Part shown: positions 19,770 through 28,791 of the stretch, one piece after another
How the letters are laid out: each line of letters begins with the position of its first letter
Numbering within the stretch: the stretch's first letter is position 1
Assembly (NCBI RefSeq): GCF_900086705.1
Contig: NZ_LT575483.1
Coordinates: 3,329,533 to 3,393,532 of the forward strand
From: Massilibacillus massiliensis
Lineage (GTDB): Bacteria > Bacillota > Negativicutes > FLKF01
DNA length: 64,000 nt
Direction: 5' to 3'
Made by a program: the position numbers and the translations under genes
The notes under the pieces: model-generated
What the model was told of the DNA's origin: nothing
What the model saw: the letters and a program-made list of their open reading frames with translations, nothing else
Database searches by the model: none

Positions 19770-21134
19770 ATGGCAAAACGTAAAACCGTATACATGTGTC
19801 AAGAATGTGGTTATGATGCGCCAAAATGGATGGGAAAATGCCCAGGTTGCGGGCAATGGAATACAATGGTAGAGGAAACGATAGTACCAGAGAAGAAAGG
19901 CGGACTTAGTCTAGGCATATCAAGTTCTGGAATACCAGAAGAAATTGCTGACATAACAGTGGAAGATATGCCAAGATTTCTTACTGGTTCAATTGAACTC
20001 GATCGTGTGCTGGGCGGCGGTGTAATTCCAGGATCTATGGTTTTAATCGTTGGAGATCCCGGTGTCGGCAAATCTAGTTTAACTTTGAAAGTTTGTGCAA
20101 ATGTTGCGAAAGTGCAGGGCAAGGTGCTTTACGTTACCGGAGAAGAAAGCGCGAGGCAAGTAAGAATGCGTGCAGATCGCTTGCAGGCGATTGAAAGAGA
20201 TTTACTGGTTCTTAGTGAAACCAATTTAGAATATATAGAGAAACATAGTATGGAAATCAAGCCAACATTACTGGTAATTGACTCAATACAAACCGTGTTT
20301 AAACCAGATGTGCAATCTGCACCGGGCAGTGTAAGTCAGGTAAGAGAATGTGCTGTGGATTTGCTTAGAATCGCGAAAAACAATGGAATTGCTATTTTTA
20401 TTGTTGGTCATGTTACGAAAGATGGTACTTTGGCTGGACCGAGAGTTTTAGAGCATATCGTGGATACGGTTCTCTACTTTGAAGGCGAACGCAATGCACA
20501 ATTTCGGATTCTTAGAGCAGTTAAGAATCGTTTCGGTAGTACAAATGAAATTGGTTTATTTGAAATGCGGGGCATTGGATTGATTGATGTTCCTGATGCA
20601 TCTAAATTATTTTTATCCGATTCGCCAACTGAAGTTTCGGGAAGTGTAATTGTTCCAACAGTAGAAGGAACAAGACCGCTATTAGTTGAAGTGCAAGCAT
20701 TGGTTGGACAAACTCCATATGTTCCGCCTAGACGAACTTCAGACTATGTAGATGTAAAACGGATTCAATTATTGCTTGCTGTACTAGAAAAACGTGTTGG
20801 GATGATGCTGGGAAGTTGTGATGTTTATGTGAAAGTAGCTGGTGGAATTAAAATTGACGAGCCGGCGATAGATTTAGGTTTGATCGTAGCATTGGCATCA
20901 AGCTATCGAAATTCTGCTATACTGGCAAAAACGGTTGTTTTTGGTGAAGTAGGTTTAGCCGGTGAAGTACGTGCTGTGACACAGGCTGAAAATAGAATTC
21001 GTGAGGCGGCAAAAATGGGGTTTACCAATATTATTTTGCCAAAGAAAAATTTAATGAACTTAACGATTGATTTGCCAGTTAAGTTGCATAGTGTAGAAAG
21101 TGTAAGTGAGGCGCTTGAAATAGCATTGAATTAA
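19770..21134 (+). CDS. radA: RadA/Sms, DNA repair helicase-like protein
   Basis: A 454-aa RecA-like branch-migration factor in recombination. N-terminal zinc finger (CQECGYDAPKWMGKCPGCG), Walker A GDPGVGKSS (about 96-104), the RadA-specific KNRFGST motif, and a C-terminal Lon-protease-like domain. ATG 19770 follows AAGGGG by eight bases; the in-frame GTG at 19761 lies too close to that SD. The usual downstream partner disA is missing here. Confidence 0.96.
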   Translation: MAKRKTVYMCQECGYDAPKWMGKCPGCGQWNTMVEETIVPEKKGGLSLGISSSGIPEEIADITVEDMPRFLTGSIELDRVLGGGVIPGSMVLIVGDPGVGKSSLTLKVCANVAKVQGKVLYVTGEESARQVRMRADRLQAIERDLLVLSETNLEYIEKHSMEIKPTLLVIDSIQTVFKPDVQSAPGSVSQVRECAVDLLRIAKNNGIAIFIVGHVTKDGTLAGPRVLEHIVDTVLYFEGERNAQFRILRAVKNRFGSTNEIGLFEMRGIGLIDVPDASKLFLSDSPTEVSGSVIVPTVEGTRPLLVEVQALVGQTPYVPPRRTSDYVDVKRIQLLLAVLEKRVGMMLGSCDVYVKVAGGIKIDEPAIDLGLIVALASSYRNSAILAKTVVFGEVGLAGEVRAVTQAENRIREAAKMGFTNIILPKKNLMNLTIDLPVKLHSVESVSEALEIALN

Positions 21135-21171
21135 ACTATACGGTTATAAATAGAGTGATAACCGCATAGTT
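21134..21171. other. Hairpin shared by convergent genes
   Basis: AACTATACGGTTAT pairs with ATAACCGCATAGTT between the radA stop and the stop of the minus-strand gene. There is no T run on either strand, so termination would be weak or Rho-dependent. Confidence 0.5.
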
Positions 21172-21481
21172 AAGGTAATGTAATGTTTTTAATGAACTTG
21201 GCATATGCTTGGTTTTCTTCAATTTTTGTAACGCGATACAGTTTATTATCTTCTGTAATCAGTTCATCACCGACCGTTACCACTACAGGAATACGCATAA
21301 GCATAGTTTTGTCTTTTTCATCATTAATTTCATAGTAATCATATAATTTCTGTGTAGTTTTTAACTCTGGTGAAGGAACAATATATCTGTTTTTAATTGG
21401 AGCAGAAAACAAGAAATAATAAAGCAAAAATATGAAAAAAATACTGCATAAAAAAAAGAGGAAATATTTAGGCCTTAACAT
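21170..21481 (-). CDS. Membrane-anchored protein of unknown function
   Basis: 103 aa. One N-terminal membrane segment (about 6-26, very rich in Phe and Leu) followed by a hydrophilic domain of about 75 residues with a likely beta-rich end (IPVVVTVGDELITEDNKLYRVTKIEENQAYAKFI), predicted outside the cell. The SD is excellent: GGGAGG seven bases before ATG. I do not recognise the family. It is convergent with radA and has a leader hairpin upstream. Confidence 0.75.
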   Translation of the reverse strand: MLRPKYFLFFLCSIFFIFLLYYFLFSAPIKNRYIVPSPELKTTQKLYDYYEINDEKDKTMLMRIPVVVTVGDELITEDNKLYRVTKIEENQAYAKFIKNITLP

Positions 21482-21499
21482 TGTTTAGCCTCCCAAAAT

Positions 21500-21529
21500 A
21501 ACTATTTTTAGATGAATCTAAAAATAGTT
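21500..21529. other. 14-bp perfect hairpin in the leader of the membrane-anchored protein gene
   Basis: AACTATTTTTAGAT / ATCTAAAAATAGTT with a two-base centre, a few bases upstream of the minus-strand SD. On the plus strand it is followed by only three T. It may protect or control the minus-strand mRNA, or back up the radA terminator. Confidence 0.5.
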
Positions 21530-21660
21530 TTTCCTTAGAAGGGCAGAACTATGTAATTTTTAACTGGCAGAATCGTTTGCGTTTCTTTCAGTTTTGTGTG
21601 AATATAGTTTTATCATAAAATGGAAAGGAGCTGGTTTTTATTTTTAATATTATAGTTTCA

Positions 21661-23004
21661 TTGCTTGTTACGATTTGGGTTGGTTATCTAATAACAAAAA
21701 AATATAAACCACAGCCAGTATTATTTTTTGCTGGCATGATCTTAATGCTGAGTGCAGTCGTATTTGGCTATGGACAAATTTTATCAGAAAAAGAGAGTAC
21801 AGGATTCATATTTTTTGATATGTTTGAATTTATCAAAAATACGTTTAGTTCGAGGGCGGCTGCACTAGGGCTTAATATTATGGCTGTTGGCGGGTTTGCG
21901 CGTTATATGGAACATGTAGGCGCAAGTAAGGCACTGGTACATATTGCAATTCAGCCGCTTTCAAAGCTTCATGCACCTTACACGGTAATGTCCGTTTCTT
22001 GGGTGCTTGGTATGTGTTTGGGATTATTTATTAATAGTGCATCGGGCCTTGCAATGCTGTTGATGGTAACAATGTTTCCGATTCTTGTAAATTTAGGTGT
22101 AAGCAGAATCTCAGCTTGTGCAGTGATTGCGACTACACTTTGTATGGATTGGAGTCCAGCCGATCCGGGAAGCATTTTATCAGCAACCACGGCTGGGCTT
22201 GATATTGCAACGTATTGGACTCAATATCAAGTGCCTGTAACAATTGCCGTATTAATTGCGGGTTCGATTTCCCATTTTTTCACACAAAGATATTTTGATA
22301 GAAGAGAAAATCATATCGTAGAACGCAGTAATAAAGAAAAAATCACTACGGAAGTAGATTTACCTCCGCGATTGTATGCTTTATTACCGATGATTCCACT
22401 CGTTTTGATTTTGAGTTTTAGTGATCTATGGATATCTTGGATTAAGATGGATCTGATTAAGGCTATGTTTATCGGCTTATTTATTACAATGATTTGTGAA
22501 TATATCAGATATAAAGATGCGAAAAAAGTATGTGCTGATATTCAAGTTTTTTTTGATGGATTGGGTATGCAGATGGCAAATGTGGTTACTTTAATTGTTG
22601 CAGGTGAAACATTTGCCAAAGGGCTCACAAGTATGGGGACCATTGATGCAATTATAAACAGTGCGCAAAATTCTGGATTCGGTGGGATCGGCATGGTTCT
22701 TGTCATGGTAGCTATCATTGGATTTAGTGCAATTATTATGGGGTCCGGTAATGCACCTTTCTTTGCTTTTGCATCGCTTACACCCGTAGTTGCGGCTAAA
22801 ATGGGAATGGCGCCGGTACTTATGTTGATGCCAATGCATTTTGCAGCGAGTATAGCTAGGTGCATATCACCAATTACAGCTGTTATTGTAGTTACAGCAA
22901 GCCTTGGTAATATCTCTCCGTTTGATTTGATTAAAAGAACCGCAATTCCGATGATCATTGCAATGATTGTGATGGTTTTGACAAGTTTAATTTTATTTCA
23001 CTGA
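21661..23004 (+). CDS. DcuC-family C4-dicarboxylate transporter
   Basis: About 447 aa or slightly more, with about 12 hydrophobic segments. It matches DcuC in GFARYMEHVGASKALV, the SGLAMLLMVTMFPILVNLGVSR stretch and the C-terminal ARCISPITAVIVV region. Anaerobes use such carriers to exchange fumarate, malate or succinate. No ATG fits. TTG 21661 is given here, but AAAGGAG at 21624-21630 is nine bases before an in-frame ATT (21640), which would restore the usual seven N-terminal residues. It has no operon partner. Confidence 0.88.
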   Translation: MLVTIWVGYLITKKYKPQPVLFFAGMILMLSAVVFGYGQILSEKESTGFIFFDMFEFIKNTFSSRAAALGLNIMAVGGFARYMEHVGASKALVHIAIQPLSKLHAPYTVMSVSWVLGMCLGLFINSASGLAMLLMVTMFPILVNLGVSRISACAVIATTLCMDWSPADPGSILSATTAGLDIATYWTQYQVPVTIAVLIAGSISHFFTQRYFDRRENHIVERSNKEKITTEVDLPPRLYALLPMIPLVLILSFSDLWISWIKMDLIKAMFIGLFITMICEYIRYKDAKKVCADIQVFFDGLGMQMANVVTLIVAGETFAKGLTSMGTIDAIINSAQNSGFGGIGMVLVMVAIIGFSAIIMGSGNAPFFAFASLTPVVAAKMGMAPVLMLMPMHFAASIARCISPITAVIVVTASLGNISPFDLIKRTAIPMIIAMIVMVLTSLILFH

Positions 23005-23018
23005 GTATCTATCTTCAC

Positions 23019-23200
23019 ATTCGCTTACAAGTGGAACAAGTTTCAGACGGTAGACAAATACTATATTTATGTTGGTAAGTTAGAAAATACCGAAATTCGT
23101 TCCACTTATAAACTAGTACGAAGACAGGTTGACGGTTGGTGAAAAGTACTTTTCACCAACTCGCTGCTCATCTATCCATAGTTTGTCTACCCGCTGAAAC
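23019..23200. repeat. Palindromic intergenic repeat element, copy B
   Basis: Nested inverted repeats: TTACAAGTGGAAC (23025-23036) with GTTCCACTTATAA (23099-23111); GTTTCAGACGGTAGACAAA (from 23040) with its near complement 23178-23200; and a central stem GTTGGTGAAAAGT / ACTTTTCACCAAC. Its core 23104-23182 matches copy A at 3587-3754 read in the opposite direction, but lacks about 80 inner bases of copy A. No ORF. Confidence 0.75.
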
Positions 23201-23230
23201 ATAACTCTTTTTGAGTTATGTTTATTTTTC
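23197..23230 (+). terminator. dcuC terminator
   Basis: AAACATAACTC / GAGTTATGTTT with a T loop and a T-rich tail. It borders the repeat element. Confidence 0.85.
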
Positions 23231-23241
23231 TTAATTTATGA

Positions 23242-23306
23242 TTGACAAGAGGTATAACACATGATAGAATTAAAAATTTGACAAATATATATATGTATGC
23301 TATAAT
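23242..23306 (+). promoter_or_regulatory. Two tandem sigma-A promoters for carD
   Basis: P1: TTGACA 23242-23247, 17 bases, TAGAAT 23265-23270. P2: TTGACA 23278-23283, 17 bases, TATAAT 23301-23306. P2 is a full consensus match. Confidence 0.85.
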
Positions 23307-23330
23307 CAATACGTATTAGGAGGTGCTGCT

Positions 23331-23825
23331 GTGCTTAGTATAGGTGATAAGGTTGTTTACCCGATGCATGGCGCCGGTATCATCGAAGGAATAGAAGAAT
23401 GTGAAGTAATGGGAGAAACCAAATCTTATTATATTCTTCGAATGCCATTTGGTGGTATGAAAGTCATGATACCCTTGAATAATGTTGAAAATATTGGGTT
23501 GCGTGAAGTGATTACGCAGGCTGAAGTTGAAAAAGTAGTTGAAGTATTAAAAAGTGAACCTGAAATTGCAGCGGGGAGCTGGAATAGAAGATTTAATGCA
23601 AACTTGTTAAAGATTAAAAGTGGTAGTATCTATGATGTAGCTGAAATCGTAAGAAACTTAATTTTACAAGATCGTGCTAAAAAAATTTCTACAGGTGAAA
23701 GAAGGTTATTAGACACTGCAAAGCAAATATTAGTTAGTGAGCTGGTCTTAGCTTGCAATAAGGATGCCTCTTCTGTGGAAACATGGATGTATGAATTGCT
23801 TGATAAAAATACGCCAGGTAACTGA
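23331..23825 (+). CDS. CarD-family RNA-polymerase-binding regulator
   Basis: A 164-aa protein with an N-terminal Tudor-like RNAP-interaction domain (IGDKVVYPMHGAGIIEGIEE..., about 1-60) and a helical C-terminal domain (about 75-160) expected to touch promoter DNA. It affects rRNA and housekeeping transcription through the RNAP beta subunit. GTG start with AGGAGGTG upstream. Preceded by two consensus promoters, so it should be highly expressed. It is followed by a short terminator and yacL. Confidence 0.93.
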   Translation: MLSIGDKVVYPMHGAGIIEGIEECEVMGETKSYYILRMPFGGMKVMIPLNNVENIGLREVITQAEVEKVVEVLKSEPEIAAGSWNRRFNANLLKIKSGSIYDVAEIVRNLILQDRAKKISTGERRLLDTAKQILVSELVLACNKDASSVETWMYELLDKNTPGN

Positions 23826-23838
23826 CGTATTTTTTTAT
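23805..23838 (+). terminator. carD terminator (partial read-through likely)
   Basis: AAAAATACG / CGTATTTTT overlapping the carD stop codon, followed by T residues. Confidence 0.8.
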
Positions 23839-23904
23839 TGAGTTTTGGGCAAAATAGTGGTATCTTGATAAAAGACATTGTAATATTTGGAAGGAGGTGA
23901 AGGA

Positions 23905-25032
23905 GTGTTAGATAAAGTTTTGCGTTTTGTTATTACAATCTTGATGGCGATTCTTGGTTTAGTTCTGATGAGATTTGCAAATCCATTACTGACGCTTTTG
24001 ATTAGTGCGGAAATTTTAAAAATGGGTATTTTTGGAATGACAATGACGAATTTATTGTCCGTTTTACTCGGTGGTGTCATCGGTGGTGGAATTGGTTTTT
24101 TCATTTCGCCCTATCTGATTAAAAATCTACTCAAATTATCATTGTGGGTAGAACAGCAGCTAAGTAAAATGCCAATTCATGATGTTATTGCAGGTGCTAT
24201 TGGTTTGGCTATTGGACTTATAATTGCGAATTTATTAGGTTCAGCATTTTCTCCAATTCCGATTGTGGGTAGTTATATTCCGGTAATCCTAAGTATAATA
24301 TTAGGGTATTTAGGAATTCATATTACCATACAAAAGCGGGATGAAATTGCTGGGCTATTTGAATTTTTACCAAAACTCGTTAGAGAAAAAACAAAAGATA
24401 AAGAACAGTCTGCGGAAGATAATTGTCAGTATAAACTTTTAGATACGAGTGTTATTATCGACGGACGTATTGCTGATATTTGTCAGAGTGGTTTTATCGA
24501 AGGTACACTTCTTATTCCGGTGTTTGTATTAGAAGAATTGCAGCATATTGCAGATTCTTCTGATTTATTAAAACGCAATCGCGGTAGACGTGGACTGGAT
24601 GTTTTAAATCGAATTCAAAAAGAGTTTGGGATGTATGTTCAAATTGATAGTCGTGATTTTGACGATATTTCAGAAGTGGATTCTAAATTGGTAAAGTTAG
24701 GTCAATTAGTACATGGCAAGATTATTACCAATGATTATAATTTAAATAAAGTCGCAGAATTGCAGGGAGTTCCAGTTTTAAATATAAATGAATTATCAAA
24801 TGCGGTAAAACCAGTTGTTATTCCTGGCGAAGATATGGTTGTTACTGTTGTAAAAGACGGTAAAGAATTCGCGCAAGGGGTAGCTTATCTTGACGATGGG
24901 ACAATGATTGTCGTTGAGGGTGGTAAGAAGCATATGAATGAGACAATAGAAGTTGTTGTTACTTCGGTACTTCAAACTGCGGCTGGCAGAATGATCTTTG
25001 CCAAGCCTAAAGCAGCTGAAAAAGGTGCTTAA
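23905..25032 (+). CDS. YacL-type membrane PIN/TRAM-domain protein
   Basis: 375 aa. Four membrane segments in the first 140 residues, a PIN nuclease domain (about 170-300; acidic residues in [20 protein letters not shown]) and a C-terminal TRAM domain (about 310-365). A probable membrane-tethered RNase. GTG 23905 is chosen: AAGGAGGTG precedes it by five bases. This family normally lies between radA/disA and ispD, as here apart from disA. Confidence 0.9.
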   Translation: MLDKVLRFVITILMAILGLVLMRFANPLLTLLISAEILKMGIFGMTMTNLLSVLLGGVIGGGIGFFISPYLIKNLLKLSLWVEQQLSKMPIHDVIAGAIGLAIGLIIANLLGSAFSPIPIVGSYIPVILSIILGYLGIHITIQKRDEIAGLFEFLPKLVREKTKDKEQSAEDNCQYKLLDTSVIIDGRIADICQSGFIEGTLLIPVFVLEELQHIADSSDLLKRNRGRRGLDVLNRIQKEFGMYVQIDSRDFDDISEVDSKLVKLGQLVHGKIITNDYNLNKVAELQGVPVLNINELSNAVKPVVIPGEDMVVTVVKDGKEFAQGVAYLDDGTMIVVEGGKKHMNETIEVVVTSVLQTAAGRMIFAKPKAAEKGA

Positions 25033-25060
25033 TTTTCGTTAAAATTGAAATTGCTTTTGT

Positions 25061-25095
25061 AAGTTCTGCATTCTTTGAGGTGCAGAACTTTTTTG
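25061..25095 (+). terminator. yacL terminator
   Basis: AAGTTCTGCA / TGCAGAACTT with a 10-base loop and TTTT tail. Confidence 0.92.
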
Positions 25096-25205
25096 TATAT
25101 CAAAATCCAGATTGTAGACAAACTGCGTATAGAAGGAATAGTTATTTTCTATTGTATCGACAGGCTGAACTTCTTTGGAAATAAAAAGTCATATGTAGTA
25201 TTATT

Positions 25206-25234
25206 TTGTATGTTACTGAAAAATATAGTATGAT
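25206..25234 (+). promoter_or_regulatory. Promoter for ispD-ispF
   Basis: TTGTAT (25206-25211), 17-base spacer, TATGAT (25229-25234). Confidence 0.6.
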
Positions 25235-25296
25235 AGTAGAAGTGTTTATTTAGATATTGATGAAAAATAGTAAAAATAGATAAAGGTAGGGGTAAT

Positions 25297-26058
25297 ATGG
25301 TAACAGCAATTTTTCCTGCTGCGGGTCAAGGAAAAAGAATGGAAATTGGCATAAATAAGGTATTTCTAGAGCTTTTAGGTAAGCCGATTTTAGTACATAC
25401 AGTGATTGCTTTTTCTAATTGTACAGCAATTGATGATTTAATTATTGTAGTAGCCCCAGAAGAAGTTTCAATTGTAAAAAAAATATTAAAGGCAGTACCG
25501 AATTTAAAACCATGGCAAGTTGTGGCAGGCAGCACGGAAAGACAGTACTCTATTGCAAATGGACTGGCATCACTGCGTCCAGATACTGAGATTGTTCTAG
25601 TGCATGATGGTGCCAGACCACTTACCAGTGATGCAGTCATTACGGCTGTTGTGGAAGAAACTAGACGGTTTGGGGCGACTGTTACAGGCGTTCCGGCAAA
25701 AAATACAATTAAAATTGTGAATGAAGACCAAGTTGTTACAGAAACCCCAGAACGCAGTACTTTATGGTCAATTCAAACACCGCAGGGATTTAAAAGAGAG
25801 ATTATTTTAGATGCTTATAAAAAAGCTGATCAAGATGATTTCCTTGGAACTGATGATGCAAGTTTAGTAGAACGATTGGGAATTAAGGTCAAAGTTGTAA
25901 AAGGTGAATATAGCAATTTAAAAATTACGACACCAGAGGATTTTATTATCGCAGAAGCTTTTTTACGAAAAGGTGTGGTCGCGCGATTGGTTTCAGGGGT
26001 GTCTACTCTGGTTGCCGATGTTGCAGAAACTTTGAAAAAAGGTGTGAAAAAATTATGA
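25297..26058 (+). CDS. ispD: 2-C-methyl-D-erythritol 4-phosphate cytidylyltransferase
   Basis: 253 aa; step three of the MEP isoprenoid pathway, making CDP-methylerythritol from MEP and CTP. The nucleotide loop is PAAGQGKRM, and [16 protein letters not shown] and TPQGF are present. The protein has about 20 extra C-terminal residues ([22 protein letters not shown]), predicted amphipathic. The stop overlaps the ispF start by four bases. Confidence 0.95.
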   Translation: MVTAIFPAAGQGKRMEIGINKVFLELLGKPILVHTVIAFSNCTAIDDLIIVVAPEEVSIVKKILKAVPNLKPWQVVAGSTERQYSIANGLASLRPDTEIVLVHDGARPLTSDAVITAVVEETRRFGATVTGVPAKNTIKIVNEDQVVTETPERSTLWSIQTPQGFKREIILDAYKKADQDDFLGTDDASLVERLGIKVKVVKGEYSNLKITTPEDFIIAEAFLRKGVVARLVSGVSTLVADVAETLKKGVKKL

Positions 26059-26531
26059 TGAGATTTGGGATGGGATATGATGTCCATAAACTTGTAGAAG
26101 GGCGTAAACTGATTTTAGGCGGAGTAGAAGTTCCCCATCATCTTGGTTTGCTAGGACATTCAGATGCCGATGTTGTATTGCATGCAATTTCAGATGCTTT
26201 GCTTGGTGCTGCGGCCTTAGGCGATATTGGCAAACATTTTCCGGATACTGACGAAAAATATAAAGGAATTTCTAGCATTTTGCTGCTGGAAGAAGTACGG
26301 AATCTGATTGATCAAGCGGGATATCAAGTCGGTAATATCGATGTAACAATCGCAGCGCAAAAGCCTAAATTAGCTGATTTTATTGCGAAGATGAATGAAA
26401 ATATTGCACAAGCGATGCAATGTGAATTAAATAAAGTGAATGTAAAAGCCACGACAACGGAAGGCTTAGGTTTTGTAGGTGTAGAGGAAGGTATAGCAAG
26501 TTATGCCGTTGTAGGAATCATAAAAAAATAG
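26055..26531 (+). CDS. ispF: 2-C-methyl-D-erythritol 2,4-cyclodiphosphate synthase
   Basis: A 158-aa trimeric zinc enzyme of the MEP pathway. Zinc ligands in GYDVHKL and [20 protein letters not shown]; the CTP-binding [12 protein letters not shown] is also typical. Translationally coupled to ispD by the ATGA overlap. Confidence 0.96.
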   Translation: MMRFGMGYDVHKLVEGRKLILGGVEVPHHLGLLGHSDADVVLHAISDALLGAAALGDIGKHFPDTDEKYKGISSILLLEEVRNLIDQAGYQVGNIDVTIAAQKPKLADFIAKMNENIAQAMQCELNKVNVKATTTEGLGFVGVEEGIASYAVVGIIKK

Positions 26532-26602
26532 ATTTGAATAAGTTTAATAATTTTGTACATATTAACAATTACAATGAATCTCGTATGAGGAGGCATTATT
26601 TT

Positions 26603-26860
26603 ATGCGTAATTTACTATGTGCAATTTTTGTTATGGTATATGTGCTGTTGCCAAGAGAATGTTTTGCCATGGATTTTGATGTACACTTTGAAACAATGGA
26701 GGATAATTTTATTGGCGAAGTATGGTATGACAATGCACTCTTTTGGCGGTTTGCCCTATCGCCAACGGGGGCTCTTCCGACAAGCTCAAACACAGCGTAT
26801 TTTCATACAGTTATAACGCCGGAAATTGAAGATGGGTTTTTTATTTTTAGAGTACAATAA
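26603..26860 (+). CDS. Small secreted protein of unknown function
   Basis: 85 aa. A clear signal peptide (hydrophobic 3-16, likely cleavage after CFA at 20-22) leaves a mature chain of about 63 residues with no Cys and several aromatic residues. ATG 26603 is chosen because AGGAGG lies nine bases upstream; the track from 26534 lacks a start with an SD. I do not recognise the family. It sits between ispF and the gltX promoter and is closed by a terminator. Confidence 0.65.
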   Translation: MRNLLCAIFVMVYVLLPRECFAMDFDVHFETMEDNFIGEVWYDNALFWRFALSPTGALPTSSNTAYFHTVITPEIEDGFFIFRVQ

Positions 26861-26899
26861 AAGTTGAAAAACTTAAATAAAATGATATAATGTATAAGA

Positions 26900-26935
26900 A
26901 ATAACTGAGGTATTTTATCTATCTCAGTTATTTTA
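26900..26935 (+). terminator. Terminator before gltX
   Basis: AATAACTGAG / CTCAGTTATT with a T tail. Confidence 0.85.
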
Positions 26936-26943
26936 TGTAGATT

Positions 26944-26972
26944 TTGCATAGTAATAAAAATTTTGTTACAAT
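26944..26972 (+). promoter_or_regulatory. gltX promoter
   Basis: TTGCAT (26944-26949), 17-base spacer, TACAAT (26967-26972). Confidence 0.65.
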
Positions 26973-27005
26973 ACATAGTACAGGATGATTATGGGAGGCT
27001 ATTTT

Positions 27006-28472
27006 ATGTCAGAAGAAGTACGTGTGCGATTTGCGCCAAGTCCAACAGGCCCGTTTCATATTGGTGGTGCAAGATCAGCATTATTTAATTGGTTGCTTGC
27101 TAAAAAAACAGGCGGAAAATTAATTCTAAGAATTGAGGATACGGATAGAGCTCGTTCAACGAGGGAATCAGAAGAAAATATCAAAGCTGCTTTGAAGTGG
27201 CTGGGTATCAATTGGGATGAAGGTATTGATGTCGGCGGAGAATATGGACCATATCGTCAAACCGAGCGGCTTGCGCTTTATAAAAAGTTTACGGATCAAT
27301 TGCTTGCTGAGGGAAAAGCTTATTATTGTTATTGCTCAGATGAAGAGTTAGAGGCGGAACGCAATGCTTTAATGGAGAAAAATGAAATGCCGATTTATCA
27401 AGGGCATTGTCGTGAGCTGACAGAAGAACAAAAAGCAAAACTGATTGCTGAAGGCAGAAAACCTACAATTCGATTTAGAACACCAGCGAATCAACAGGTT
27501 GTGTTCGATGATTTGGTACGTGGGAAAATGAGTTTTGATTCAAATGGGGTTGGCGATTTTGTTATTGTAAAATCAGATGGAATCCCTGTATATAATTACG
27601 CCGTGGTACTGGATGATGCGCTTATGAAAATAAGCCACGTAATTCGTGCTGAAGAGCATTTATCTAATACACCAAGGCAAGTTGTTTTATATGAAGCACT
27701 TGGTCTACCAGTGCCTACGTTTGGACATATTTCATTAATTCTAGGTAAAGATAGAACCAAGATGAGTAAACGGCATGGTGCAACTTCGGTAGATCAATAT
27801 CGCCGATTAGGCTATCTGCCGGAAGCGATTGTGAATTTTCTTGCACTGCTTGGCTGGGCACCGAATAGCGAACAGGAAATTTTCTCTACGGAAGAGTTAA
27901 TTCAAGAATTCTCTATGGATCGTGTGGCAAAGAATCCAGCAGTGTTTGATATCGATAAATTAAACTGGATCAATGCACATTATATGAAAGCTGCAAACCC
28001 GGATAAGATTGCGTTTTTGGCGATCCCTCATCTTGTGGAAGCTGGATATATTTCAGGGGAATTAACAGCAGAAGAGAAAGATAACTTGGTGAAATTTGTT
28101 TCCGTAATTCAAGATCATTTGAGTTATGTAGCACAGGTTGTTGATTATGCGGATCTTTATTATAAAGATGATGTTGTAATCGAAGATGAGGAAACAAAAG
28201 TAATTTTATTAGATGAAGAAATTCCAGCTGTCATCGCGTTATTCAAAGAAAAATTAAACGCGTTGGAAGAAGTAAATGCAGCAAATATTAAACCAATTTT
28301 AAAAGCGATTACAAAAGAATTAAAAGTCGGCGGGAAAAAAGTGTTTATGCCAATCCGTGTTGCAATGACAGGGCAGATGCATGGTCCTGATTTGGTTCGT
28401 TTAATTGAAGTTTTGGGGCGTGAGCGCGTGATTGACCGTATTGATAAAACAATGCGTAGTGTGACGAAATAA
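27006..28472 (+). CDS. gltX: Glutamyl-tRNA synthetase
   Basis: A 488-aa class I synthetase. The HIGH motif reads FHIGGARSA and the KMSKS motif KMSKRHG. The RFAPSPTGPFHIGG start is typical. In Firmicutes it often charges both tRNA-Glu and tRNA-Gln, the latter then amidated by GatCAB. ATG 27006 follows GGGAGG; the frame extends upstream but without an SD. Confidence 0.97.
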   Translation: MSEEVRVRFAPSPTGPFHIGGARSALFNWLLAKKTGGKLILRIEDTDRARSTRESEENIKAALKWLGINWDEGIDVGGEYGPYRQTERLALYKKFTDQLLAEGKAYYCYCSDEELEAERNALMEKNEMPIYQGHCRELTEEQKAKLIAEGRKPTIRFRTPANQQVVFDDLVRGKMSFDSNGVGDFVIVKSDGIPVYNYAVVLDDALMKISHVIRAEEHLSNTPRQVVLYEALGLPVPTFGHISLILGKDRTKMSKRHGATSVDQYRRLGYLPEAIVNFLALLGWAPNSEQEIFSTEELIQEFSMDRVAKNPAVFDIDKLNWINAHYMKAANPDKIAFLAIPHLVEAGYISGELTAEEKDNLVKFVSVIQDHLSYVAQVVDYADLYYKDDVVIEDEETKVILLDEEIPAVIALFKEKLNALEEVNAANIKPILKAITKELKVGGKKVFMPIRVAMTGQMHGPDLVRLIEVLGRERVIDRIDKTMRSVTK

Positions 28473-28504
28473 AATGCTTGCGAAGTGAATTTGGATTACA
28501 TATA

Positions 28505-28755
28505 ATGAGAAATAGAGAAATGTGTTGATCGGGAAAGTAGGTGAACTTTCTCCTGCAGAGAGGTACTATAATAGCTGAAATTAGTACTAGGAAGAAAGCC
28601 ATTCGAAATGCACCCGGGAGCAGTTTAGCTGAATTTATAGTAGGCTAAAACGGTAGCAGCCGTTATCTGTATTGAGTGAGGTAAATCTATGGATTTATCT
28701 AAACAGAGTGGAACCACGGGCCATCGTCTCTGTCAAGAGATGATGGTCTTTTTCT
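28505..28755 (+). promoter_or_regulatory. T-box riboswitch, predicted cysteine-specific
   Basis: Leader of cysE-cysS. Stem I is around 28505-28630. The specifier TGC (28609-28611, in GAAATGCACC) fits tRNA-Cys. The T-box core AGAGTGGAACCACGGG is at 28705-28720, and a terminator CCATCGTCTCTG...AGAGATGATGG with a T run is at 28721-28755. Uncharged tRNA-Cys should block the terminator and switch the operon on. Confidence 0.9.
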
Positions 28756-28791
28756 ATGTATTTTTATTAGGAAAAGGAGTATAATTTTAAG

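Noticed and set aside
21134-21171. Hairpin between convergent genes as an intrinsic terminator
   Set aside because: No T run on either strand, so it is listed only as a hairpin.
25105-25130. Possible third fragment of the palindromic element (GTAGACAAACT near 25115)
   Set aside because: Only about 11 bases match, too short to separate from chance in AT-rich DNA.
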